From the IMG/VR virus record IMGVR_UViG_3300033153_003319, positions 1 to 47,606 of that record: a stretch of 47,606 bases of DNA; one strand, 5' to 3'. The first letter of the stretch is position 1. Each line of letters starts with the position of its first letter. Positions 29,689 through 35,315 of the stretch are shown here, piece by piece. Made by a program: the position numbers and the translations under genes. Origin of the DNA: a virus. The notes under the pieces were generated by a model that saw nothing but the letters and a program-made list of their open reading frames with translations, searched no databases and was not told where the DNA came from.

Positions 29689-31150
29689 CATTATCTCCTT
29701 TGATTAAGATTGTGCCGTGTGATTCATCGGTTACGGTATAGGTTCTCTTGTGTATCATGGCTACTGTCGTGTCGAATAACTTAGTAGCGTTTCCTAATGT
29801 TGGTTCTTCCTTGGAGTTATCATCTAGTTGTCCAAGTGTTTCAAGTTCATCTCTGTTTATGACGAAAGGGATAGTGTTAATGACATGTTCTCGGCAGTGC
29901 GAGTACACATCATTATTGCTGAGGATTATCTGGATATCATTTCCTTTCTCAAGTCTATCTACTAGCTTGACAAGGTGGGAATTGATACTTATGTGAAAGT
30001 GGTAGTTTTTACGAGACAGTGCTGAGTATAGTTCCTCGCCAACGATATGTTCTATCGTAAGGTTGACAGGTGCGAACACTATGATGCCAACTTTGTTAAG
30101 CCTAGACATGTCATCGTAAACAGCGGAGACAAAGCTATTTATCTGTTGTGACTTAGCACTATCGAGTGAAGTGATAAGACTGTTGTATCCTATCTTATCG
30201 TAGCCACTCCATGTAACAAACGGTGAGCCAGAGTTGTATGCTCTTAGTAGTTTGTCTACTTGTTTGAAGATACCAATGATGTCATCGGTTCGACATGCTT
30301 CATTGTATGGTTCACTAAGGTCACCCCAGCATATATACTCTCCTATGTGTGGGTGAAATGCTCCATAGTTATTCTGTCTCCTTATTGAGTACACCTCTTT
30401 ATCTCTGAGATATTGCATGCCATTGCTACTACTCAACTTAATAACCATTGGCTGAGTCATCTTCGGTGATCTAGTGGATGTGTTAATGTCATACATTAGA
30501 CGTGGTTTTATGAATACGCTAGAGTGTATCCTCCCATCTCTTGATACAGTCAAGTTAAGAGGGTACATGTCAAGCTCAGCTAGCCCACTTATAAATGAGT
30601 TAACCTTCTCGACTACGTTTACCTTCCTAGTAGCTGGTATATCTTTGATCTGTTCCTTTATATCAAAGGCTTTCTTAGCTTCTATTGATGCACGATTAAA
30701 CTTGGCTTGTGCATCTCTCATCCTACCATGACCAGCACTGTTGCTACTGTCGGCCTGTCTCATATGAGATACCATAGTGTCTTTAAGGTCAGTAAGTAAT
30801 GTATTTTCGACTTCGATAATACCCATGTCATCAGTAAGAGTGTCACCAACATCTATTGTGGCTGAGCTAGTTACAGACAATGTGTCGAGTGACTCGTGTA
30901 GGCTACCATATTTATCATATAGGTAGTCAGTGTAGTCACCTTCGATGTTGATAGGTTCATTGGCGGTCCCTAGTATAACGAAGGCACGTAGCTTTCTAAA
31001 CTCAGGGACATCATTAAGGAACATAGACAGTGCACCTAAGAACTTAGTCATGTCTATCTTAGCGTCGATCATCTTCTGTTTCCAGCGTGACCCTTTCAAT
31101 CGTAACACATCCTCTAGTGTTACATCCTCTAACGGTTTAATTCTTCTCAT
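29669..31150 (-). CDS. E2-like protein candidate of the ubiquitin-like cassette, 493 aa
   Basis: AAGGAG six bases before the ATG at 31150 sets the start; 23 further codons upstream lack a ribosome site. The first 190 residues are helical (VTLEDVLRLKGSRWKQKMID) with no known domain. The centre looks like a ubiquitin-conjugating fold: strands SSVFIKPRLMYDI and QPMVIKLSS, then AFHPHIGEYICWGDL (His266-Pro-His-Ile, Cys274) in the place of the E2 HPN...Cys stretch, then a helix and LLRAYNSGSPFV (Asn306), which recalls the 'LL..pN...P' end of E2 cores. The last 180 residues may be a separate domain. I infer that Cys274 accepts the modifier. This is motif-level inference; position between the Ubl and JAB genes supports it. 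Confidence 0.6.
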   Translation of the reverse strand: MRRIKPLEDVTLEDVLRLKGSRWKQKMIDAKIDMTKFLGALSMFLNDVPEFRKLRAFVILGTANEPINIEGDYTDYLYDKYGSLHESLDTLSVTSSATIDVGDTLTDDMGIIEVENTLLTDLKDTMVSHMRQADSSNSAGHGRMRDAQAKFNRASIEAKKAFDIKEQIKDIPATRKVNVVEKVNSFISGLAELDMYPLNLTVSRDGRIHSSVFIKPRLMYDINTSTRSPKMTQPMVIKLSSSNGMQYLRDKEVYSIRRQNNYGAFHPHIGEYICWGDLSEPYNEACRTDDIIGIFKQVDKLLRAYNSGSPFVTWSGYDKIGYNSLITSLDSAKSQQINSFVSAVYDDMSRLNKVGIIVFAPVNLTIEHIVGEELYSALSRKNYHFHISINSHLVKLVDRLEKGNDIQIILSNNDVYSHCREHVINTIPFVINRDELETLGQLDDNSKEEPTLGNATKLFDTTVAMIHKRTYTVTDESHGTILIKGDNDGQEKT

Positions 31151-31172
31151 TAGTATCTCCTTTGATACAGGT

Positions 31173-31210
31173 AAAAGGAGGGAAGGACAAAGTTTGGGAG
31201 TTGCCCTCCC
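31173..31210 (-). terminator. Attenuator/terminator-like hairpin between the Ubl and E2-like genes
   Basis: On the minus strand GGAGGG (from 31209) can pair with CCCTCC (ending 31177), followed by TTTT (31176-31173). A competing small hairpin GGGAG/CTCCC (31210-31196) shares the same 5' arm. Partial termination here would give more modifier than conjugating enzyme. The two alternative pairings are seen; the regulatory effect is inferred. Confidence 0.4.
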
Positions 31211-31264
31211 CTCACACACACATATTCACGCACACTAACTCACATCAGTGTAAGTTCCTAGTTG

Positions 31265-31489
31265 CTAGCATCCACCCTTAACAGCTTCGGCCAGAGTAAT
31301 TAACTTACCACCACCACTAGCAGTAGCTAGTTCACTAGTATCGGTGTTGGCCGGCTTACCATTGACTGTGATACTGTATGACTCAGGGTTAATCCCTGCC
31401 TTAGTCAGTACATCTCCAACAGTCGCACTGTTCTTAACGGTTACAGCGAACTTCTTTCCTCCGCTGAACTTCACATTCACGTCGATCAT
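31265..31489 (-). CDS. Ubiquitin-like beta-grasp protein ending Gly-Gly-Cys, 74 aa
   Basis: Size and layout match MoaD/ThiS-like ubiquitin folds: strands VNVKFSGGKKFAVTV, a helix TVGDVLTKAGI, SYSITVNGKPAN, and a last strand GGKLITLAEAV before KGGC (Lys71-Gly-Gly-Cys74). AGGAG lies six bases before the ATG. A Cys after the Gly-Gly is known from modifiers such as QbsE, whose JAMM partner removes the extra residues before E1 activation. The downstream JAB and E1 genes thus make this a probable protein or small-molecule modifier. A sulfur-carrier role is the alternative. Confidence 0.85.
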   Translation of the reverse strand: MIDVNVKFSGGKKFAVTVKNSATVGDVLTKAGINPESYSITVNGKPANTDTSELATASGGGKLITLAEAVKGGC

Positions 31490-31539
31490 ATCAATCTCCT
31501 ATCTATAGATGAGGTAAGATCATTCCTACCTGTTATTGA

Positions 31540-31806
31540 TTACTTGGTTGGTTTATTAAGGTATTCATTGTAGAACTCGGATGGAGTACCTAGTTTGTAC
31601 GATGAGTTCTTTGTGGTGACTACTCCGTCTACTCTATTGAGTAGCTGGACGGCACTGGTCCTTATATACTGACCATCTTTTTCGCCTTCGTATCCGTATA
31701 CTTCCCCGACGATACGAGTATCCCCTTTTGGTTCACCATGATAGCGGCCATCGGCATCGACTAATGCCCACCTTTGTATGGTTCCCTTCGATTTGTGTTG
31801 ACTCAT
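31540..31806 (-). CDS. Hypothetical protein, 88 aa
   Basis: GAAGGAGATAACAAC precedes the ATG at 31806, making it a better start than the ATG at 31902, whose extra 32 residues would lack a ribosome site. The product (KGTIQRWALVDADGRYHGEP; IVGEVYGYEGEKDGQYIRTS) is a small beta protein with several short charged turns. It is the gene just upstream of the ubiquitin-like modifier and could be its substrate or an unrelated early protein. Confidence 0.55.
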   Translation of the reverse strand: MSQHKSKGTIQRWALVDADGRYHGEPKGDTRIVGEVYGYEGEKDGQYIRTSAVQLLNRVDGVVTTKNSSYKLGTPSEFYNEYLNKPTK

Positions 31807-31914
31807 GTTGTTATCTCCTTCGATTAACTTTTGATTTGCGGCAACTCGATCTTGAATCGGCTGCCCCCTTTTGTCCAGCTCAATTTTGCTGATCTTTCTC
31901 ATGTTCTCGGTGCA

Positions 31915-32142
31915 TCAATCCAATTCTTCCTCATTCACTACTGTCTTGCAGTGCCATACATGGAAAGCTACGCTATCCCTGTCACACCATGTCTTTTGTC
32001 CGGCACAAAAGTTCTGTCCACACTCAAGATCATCGGTGATAGTGATAGTCTTCTTGCCACATCCAGTTAGGATGAGGACAAGTATCAACACCACCCCGTA
32101 GGCAATTGCCCACAGGATAATACTATTACTCCTCTTGCTCAT
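31915..32142 (-). CDS. Small lipoprotein with disulfide-type Cys residues, 75 aa
   Basis: A basic start is followed by a hydrophobic segment (IILWAIAYGVVLILVLILTG) and a lipobox LTGC with Cys28 as the modified residue. The mature part (CGKKTITITDDLECGQNFCA) holds four more Cys, suggesting disulfides outside the cytoplasm. The gene is in the early operon, so superinfection exclusion or envelope protection is more likely than an outer spanin, but both are inference. Confidence 0.65.
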   Translation of the reverse strand: MSKRSNSIILWAIAYGVVLILVLILTGCGKKTITITDDLECGQNFCAGQKTWCDRDSVAFHVWHCKTVVNEEELD

Positions 32143-32157
32143 GATATACTCCCCTAG

Positions 32158-32529
32158 TTAGTTAACCTTTGCTATGTAAGTTGTGTCGATACTCTTGCCT
32201 GATGCGAACCATCCCCTTACTTGATCTCTTAGATTGTCATTGAAACAGATAGCTTCAACCGCTGGCAATAGGAACTTATTAAAGTTCAGGCCCCCTCTAA
32301 TTTGTGCGAACTCAGGGTGAGCTATGTATAGTCCACCTACTTTGTTCACTTTAATAGTGTAACGTCCTGACCTAGTACCCTCATCCTTGCTTGATTCCTT
32401 TTGCTTAGCAAGTTCGGCCATGTATGCCTCTAGTTGTCCACTAGAGATAAGCTCAGCCACCTTTGCGCTGCTAGGTATCTCAAGTACTAGACTAAAGTTT
32501 CGTACACTCTCGTTCGTTTGATAATTCAT
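32158..32529 (-). CDS. Hypothetical protein, 123 aa
   Basis: The protein has strands and helices (FSLVLEIPSSAKVAELISSG, QLEAYMAELAKQKESS), then SGRYTIKVNKVGGLYIAHPE and a final helical part. No metal or catalytic motif is evident. AAGGGACAACTATG is its ribosome site. Together with the gene at 32972 it is among the first genes read from the divergent region, where host-takeover proteins are common; no specific function can be assigned. Confidence 0.55.
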   Translation of the reverse strand: MNYQTNESVRNFSLVLEIPSSAKVAELISSGQLEAYMAELAKQKESSKDEGTRSGRYTIKVNKVGGLYIAHPEFAQIRGGLNFNKFLLPAVEAICFNDNLRDQVRGWFASGKSIDTTYIAKVN

Positions 32530-32971
32530 AGTTGTCCCTTTGGTAGTTGCCTACCTATAGTTGTCTAACGGTATTGTTAGACTGTTCCACCTTGTTGTCT
32601 TGATAAATGTGGGCCGTTTATAGTGGTTGCCCAGCACTGTAAGTAATCAAGGAACTATGAGATTAGAGAACGTAGAATTTGATTTCTTTATAGAGGTATC
32701 CCTTTGAAGGGTAGTTGAGCAGGCATGAATGCCTACCTACCCGTTATCGGATACTTATTTCCCCATGCCGTAGCTATGCGTGTTCACGCAACTGTACCCT
32801 AGGTACAAATGAGAGATGCACTATACGCCGCCTGCCTTGCCGCCACATGTTACTAGATAGCATTATAAATGCTGGTCTAGTCGTAGCTTGACTTCGACAA
32901 AGGTTACCCGTATCACCGCCCCATAAGAGACGTATAGTGTTGACCTATACGGTCATGCATAGTGTTAGTAC
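32530..32971. repeat. 442-bp intergenic region with clustered inverted repeats
   Basis: No gene is visible. Six clean inverted repeats lie within 390 bp: GTCTAAC/GTTAGAC (32563-32582), GGGTAG/CTACCC enclosing AGGCAT/ATGCCT (32709-32742), TGCGTG-TT-CACGCA (32777-32790), TGTACC-CTA-GGTACA (32793-32807), AGCATT-ATA-AATGCT (32859-32873) and CGTATAG/CTATACG (32931-32951). The octamer GTATAGTG and close variants recur. Operators, an origin or a structured leader are possible. Confidence 0.55.
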
Positions 32972-33334
32972 CTAGTATGGATACTGTAAACCATGCTGTA
33001 TTCGAACAGCGGAGAAGGTCTTACGCTTACCATTGTATTGAGTAGGTTTCCTAAGACTTTTGACGGCCATATGAAACGCTTGCTTTGGTACAATGGTATT
33101 AAAGTACCCTTCTCGTACTGTTTTGTTCTTTGATAGTAAGGTAAGTAGGCAGTAGGTACGGCCTGACTTGCGACATACTAGGAATAGGCAAGAGTAGCGG
33201 GTATTGTACAAGGTGCCATAGACAGGCTTGACCTTGCTTGCCACTTGCTTGCGTAGTCTAGTAGCTGGCTTGGTAGTAACAATAGGTGTTACTTGAGCAG
33301 CTAGGATAGACTTAATGTCTAGTGGTTTAGTCAT
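32972..33334 (-). CDS. Basic first gene of the early operon, 120 aa
   Basis: GGAGATAACAATG at 33334 sets the start. The product is strongly basic (TKPATRLRKQVASKVKPVYG; KSLRKPTQYNGKRKTFSAVR) with a central beta hairpin (LFLVCRKSGRTYCLLTLLSK). There is no recognised motif. A small basic protein read first after entry could bind DNA or RNA or inactivate a host factor. It is separated from the next gene by 442 bp of inverted repeats. Confidence 0.6.
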   Translation of the reverse strand: MTKPLDIKSILAAQVTPIVTTKPATRLRKQVASKVKPVYGTLYNTRYSCLFLVCRKSGRTYCLLTLLSKNKTVREGYFNTIVPKQAFHMAVKSLRKPTQYNGKRKTFSAVRIQHGLQYPY

Positions 33335-33370
33335 TGTTATCTCCATTGATAATCAATTGTTGTTAGCTGG

Positions 33371-33398
33371 ACTATACACCATCCGAAGGTAGGTACAA
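33371..33398 (-). promoter_or_regulatory. Putative promoter of the early minus-strand operon
   Basis: On the minus strand TTGTAC (33398-33393), a 16-bp spacer and TATAGT (33376-33371) resemble a sigma-70 promoter. It lies about 40 bp upstream of the first early gene. ACTATAC at 33371-33377 is also repeated inverted as GTATAGT at 33408-33414, a possible operator over the promoter. Confidence 0.45.
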
Positions 33399-33439
33399 GC
33401 TAATTTTGTATAGTGTGTAATTGCTACAATGGGTACTTA

Positions 33440-33528
33440 GTGGATGGAGTATCCTTATAGTGGTTTAGTTTTGATGGTGGATGGAGTGTCTAGGTAGTAC
33501 GAGGTTGGTACTGTCAAGTGGATGGTAG
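33440..33528 (+). repeat. Three iteron-like GTGGATGG direct repeats
   Basis: GTGGATGGAGT occurs at 33440-33450 and 33477-33487 and GTGGATGGTAG at 33518-33528. Spacing of about 37 and 41 bp is close to four helical turns, so bound proteins would face the same side. The copies are in non-coding DNA next to the early promoter, as for origin iterons or operators. Confidence 0.45.
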
Positions 33529-33721
33529 TAGTTACATGGTTATGGCTAGGTGAGTAATAATTACAGGTCAAGTAGTATCTTGGTAGTGGGTAATAGTTAT
33601 AGTGATAGGTGGTACTTGACTTAGGTCAAGGAATTGGAGATGGAGTTGTGTTAGGGGAACTAATGGTTATTATAAGCGAACCTAATACCAACGACCCCCC
33701 CCAATGTCTACTAGTCTGGTG

Positions 33722-33778
33722 TACTATTATAGTAGGACAACCAAGTATCGTATCACATACTACTATAATGATAGGACA
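33722..33778 (+). repeat. Imperfect 18-bp direct repeat
   Basis: TACTATTATAGTAGGACA (33722-33739) and TACTATAATGATAGGACA (33761-33778) match at 15 of 18 positions, 39 bp apart. Each holds a TATAAT-like hexamer, on the minus strand in the first copy and on the plus strand in the second, so they may be paired promoters or binding sites. No good -35 box was found for either. Confidence 0.4.
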
Positions 33779-33885
33779 GATATGTAAAGTCTACCTATAT
33801 AATGATTACTGAGAAATATCTATCTACATAATTAATACACTATGGGTTGACTGTACGACATCAGTACTAACCCAGTTAGTCAATA

Positions 33886-33902
33886 GGTACGAATATCGTA
33901 CC
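33886..33902. repeat. Perfect 17-bp palindrome, operator-like
   Basis: GGTACGA-ATA-TCGTACC is a perfect 7-3-7 inverted repeat. A three-base centre is also seen in the palindromes at 32793-32807 and 32859-32873, although the arms differ. This shape suits a dimeric repressor site. Confidence 0.45.
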
Positions 33903-34440
33903 AAACATGGCCCGTTAGTGTTCAAAGTGGTACAGTCGGTACACTATTAGTCTACCTTATACGTATGAGAAGTGTGACACTGGTAGTCAGATTCAGGGGG
34001 AGGGTAGGGGTAGATATTGTGGGCTGGATAGTGGAGTAGGAGTAGGAAAGAGATATCAAAACAACAACCATTATCAAAAAACCAACAACAACGATTACTA
34101 CTGTCTCTATCCAGAGATACAAAAAAACCACAATCACCAAAATGACTACTACCATCATCCAGAAAAAAACGGACTATTCCTGTCTAGTAGGATGAGCCAC
34201 TGATGTACAGATATCCAGACATGGGCACTTACTGGAATGGTTACTGGAAGAGGAAGAGGAAGAGGAGGAGCTAGATGTCTGCGACATCCACCCAGAGGGA
34301 TTTATCATCGACATCCCGACCTCACCCCTCACTCAGATGCCTTACTCCCGAACTCACCCAGACAACCAGCCCAGCCCATCCTGACACACCGGCCCAGATG
34401 ACACACACAGACTAAACAAGAAACGATGTGAAGAAAAAAA

Positions 34441-34468
34441 TTGACTTTTGCCTCCCTACTGGTAGAAT
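34441..34468 (+). promoter_or_regulatory. Weak sigma-70-like promoter beside the long hairpin
   Basis: TTGACT, a 16-bp spacer and TAGAAT match a promoter, preceded by an A-rich stretch. However, TAGAAT lies inside the 5' arm of the hairpin at 34460-34541, so transcription from here would start within the stem. The match may be chance. Confidence 0.25.
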
Positions 34469-34541
34469 CGACTTAGCCGCCCTAGGCGTCTGGCCGAGGT
34501 GAGGGCAGAGAGAGGCTAGGGTGGGTAAGTCGGTTCTACCA
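34460..34541 (+). ncRNA. Long imperfect hairpin, candidate structured RNA
   Basis: Bases 34460-34485 pair with 34516-34541: 23 Watson-Crick pairs, two G-U pairs (34468 with 34533, 34479 with 34522) and one G-G mismatch. The apical part adds a second stem (34489-34495 with 34503-34509) and a seven-base loop. The wobble pairs are G-U only if the plus strand is transcribed and would be A-C on the other strand. This favours a plus-strand RNA. It lies between the divergent operons; function unknown. Confidence 0.5.
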
Positions 34542-34549
34542 CACTACCC

Positions 34550-34617
34550 CAACTGTCCAACAACTGACACAACGACACGACTGACCAACTGACCAACTGA
34601 CACAACTGTCCAACAGT
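34550..34617 (+). repeat. Short tandem CTGACCAA-type repeats
   Basis: CTGACCAA units and variants (CTGACACAA, CTGTCCAA) run through this stretch, with AACTG at 34551, 34562, 34587, 34595 and 34604. Close 8-9 bp spacing differs from the wide iterons at 33440. They start nine bases after the long hairpin. Protein-binding repeats or slippage products are both possible. Confidence 0.4.
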
Positions 34618-34848
34618 CACTACCCAGTCCACTACTCAGCTCACTACCCACAATGACAGTCAAGCCCAACCGTATTCTCCAACGACTCCAACTTGTTGCT
34701 TCCAAACAGCATCCAAGATAAGATAGGTTGTTACCTCCGTTTGACCCTTGTGGTTCGGTAGGGTAACGGCCTACTGTCGGTGCGAGATAGGAGAGTCTTG
34801 CAAATGTCCACGGATGGTTAGTACCGACAATGTGGGCCTAATTGTTAC

Positions 34849-34871
34849 TGGTTGCTATTGGTTGCTACTGG
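34849..34871 (+). repeat. Tandem 10-bp repeat TGGTTGCTAY
   Basis: TGGTTGCTAT and TGGTTGCTAC are directly adjacent, followed by a third partial unit TGG. The 10-bp period equals one helical turn. They lie about 150 bp before the first packaging-operon gene. Confidence 0.35.
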
Positions 34872-34933
34872 TGTTACGATTACTCATCCTTTTGAATAGT
34901 TATTGTTTGTTTACAGTTGATGATTTAGCAAAG

Positions 34934-34954
34934 GGGAGTGTGTCGAGTACTCCC
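34934..34954. repeat. GGGAGT/ACTCCC inverted repeat upstream of the head operon
   Basis: A perfect six-base inverted repeat with a nine-base loop sits about 80 bp before the gene at 35019 and just upstream of a promoter-like sequence. There is no T run, so an operator or leader hairpin is more likely than a terminator. Confidence 0.35.
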
Positions 34955-34969
34955 TAATGCTTTCCACTG

Positions 34970-34998
34970 TTGCAATCCACAACACACTATTGTATCCT
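34970..34998 (+). promoter_or_regulatory. Putative promoter of the packaging/head operon
   Basis: TTGCAA, a 17-bp spacer and TATCCT form a plausible sigma-70-type promoter ending 20 bp before the first gene of the plus-strand operon. The -10 box is weak. AGGAG at about 35008-35012 is the ribosome site of that gene, so the leader would be very short. Confidence 0.35.
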
Positions 34999-35018
34999 AT
35001 CCTTTATAGGAGACTCTT

Positions 35019-35315
35019 ATGGAAAGCCGCAATCCAGAAAATGAAGCCCCAGATAATCGAATGTTAAGTGAGAAGGTTGAGGACGAAGGTAAGGCACCTG
35101 AACTCAAAGAACCAGACACTATGACAGAATCAGATGAACCTAAAGAACAACCAACTATATCAGACGAACAAGCTAACCAGATGATGGCAGGTTGCCAAGA
35201 TGTGGATGCACTTATCGCCGAACTCAATCGGTTCGAGATCAAATCACTTAATGATGTCAAACGAGTCCGTCAGATTATGAACGACTACGAACTAGGGAAG
35301 ATATATGGTAACTAG
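35019..35315 (+). CDS. Hypothetical acidic protein, first gene of the head operon, 98 aa
   Basis: ATAGGAGACTCTTATG gives the start. The first 55 residues are disordered and rich in Glu, Pro and Asp (EDEGKAPELKEPDTMTESDE), followed by a helical domain (ANQMMAGCQDVDALIAELNR, FEIKSLNDVKRVRQIMND). It could be a head-operon regulator or assembly factor. Its last 11 bases overlap the next gene. Confidence 0.55.
   Translation: MESRNPENEAPDNRMLSEKVEDEGKAPELKEPDTMTESDEPKEQPTISDEQANQMMAGCQDVDALIAELNRFEIKSLNDVKRVRQIMNDYELGKIYGN

Larger units (their letters stand above)
33335..35018. other. Divergent non-coding region of about 1.7 kb
   Basis: The early operon leaves this region leftward and the packaging/head operon rightward. 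I found no frame with a ribosome site and protein-like content. It is full of short direct repeats, palindromes, an eight-base C run (near 33692), an (AGG/AAG) purine tract (34246-34270) and one long hairpin. Composition shifts from GT-rich (33430-33660) to CA-rich (34040-34150, 34550-34640). It is the best candidate for a replication origin and control region; single elements are listed separately. Confidence 0.6.

Noticed and set aside
31151-31219. 23 extra N-terminal residues for the E2-like protein
   Set aside because: No ribosome site upstream, while AAGGAG lies six bases before ATG 31150; the extra codons also cross the attenuator-like hairpin.
31807-31902. Longer start for the 88-aa gene upstream of the modifier
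   Set aside because: GAAGGAGATAACAAC sits directly before ATG 31806; the extension has no such site.
33609-33812. Plus-strand GTG-start frame of 67 aa
   Set aside because: No ribosome site; it spans the C run and the 18-bp direct repeats and has no protein-like pattern.
33952-34158. Minus-strand frame for a 68-aa, very hydrophobic peptide
   Set aside because: It reads a CA-rich low-complexity stretch as Val/Ile codons, has no good ribosome site, and would be an isolated gene in the control region. Two membrane helices are possible but not convincing.
34203-34274. 23-codon frame ending in a Lys/Arg run
   Set aside because: The basic run comes from the AGG/AAG purine tract; there is no ribosome site and it stands alone.
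34748-34957. Plus-strand TTG-start frame of 69 aa with a hydrophobic centre
   Set aside because: No ribosome site before the TTG, composition unlike the neighbours, and it runs through the tandem repeats and inverted repeat upstream of the head operon.
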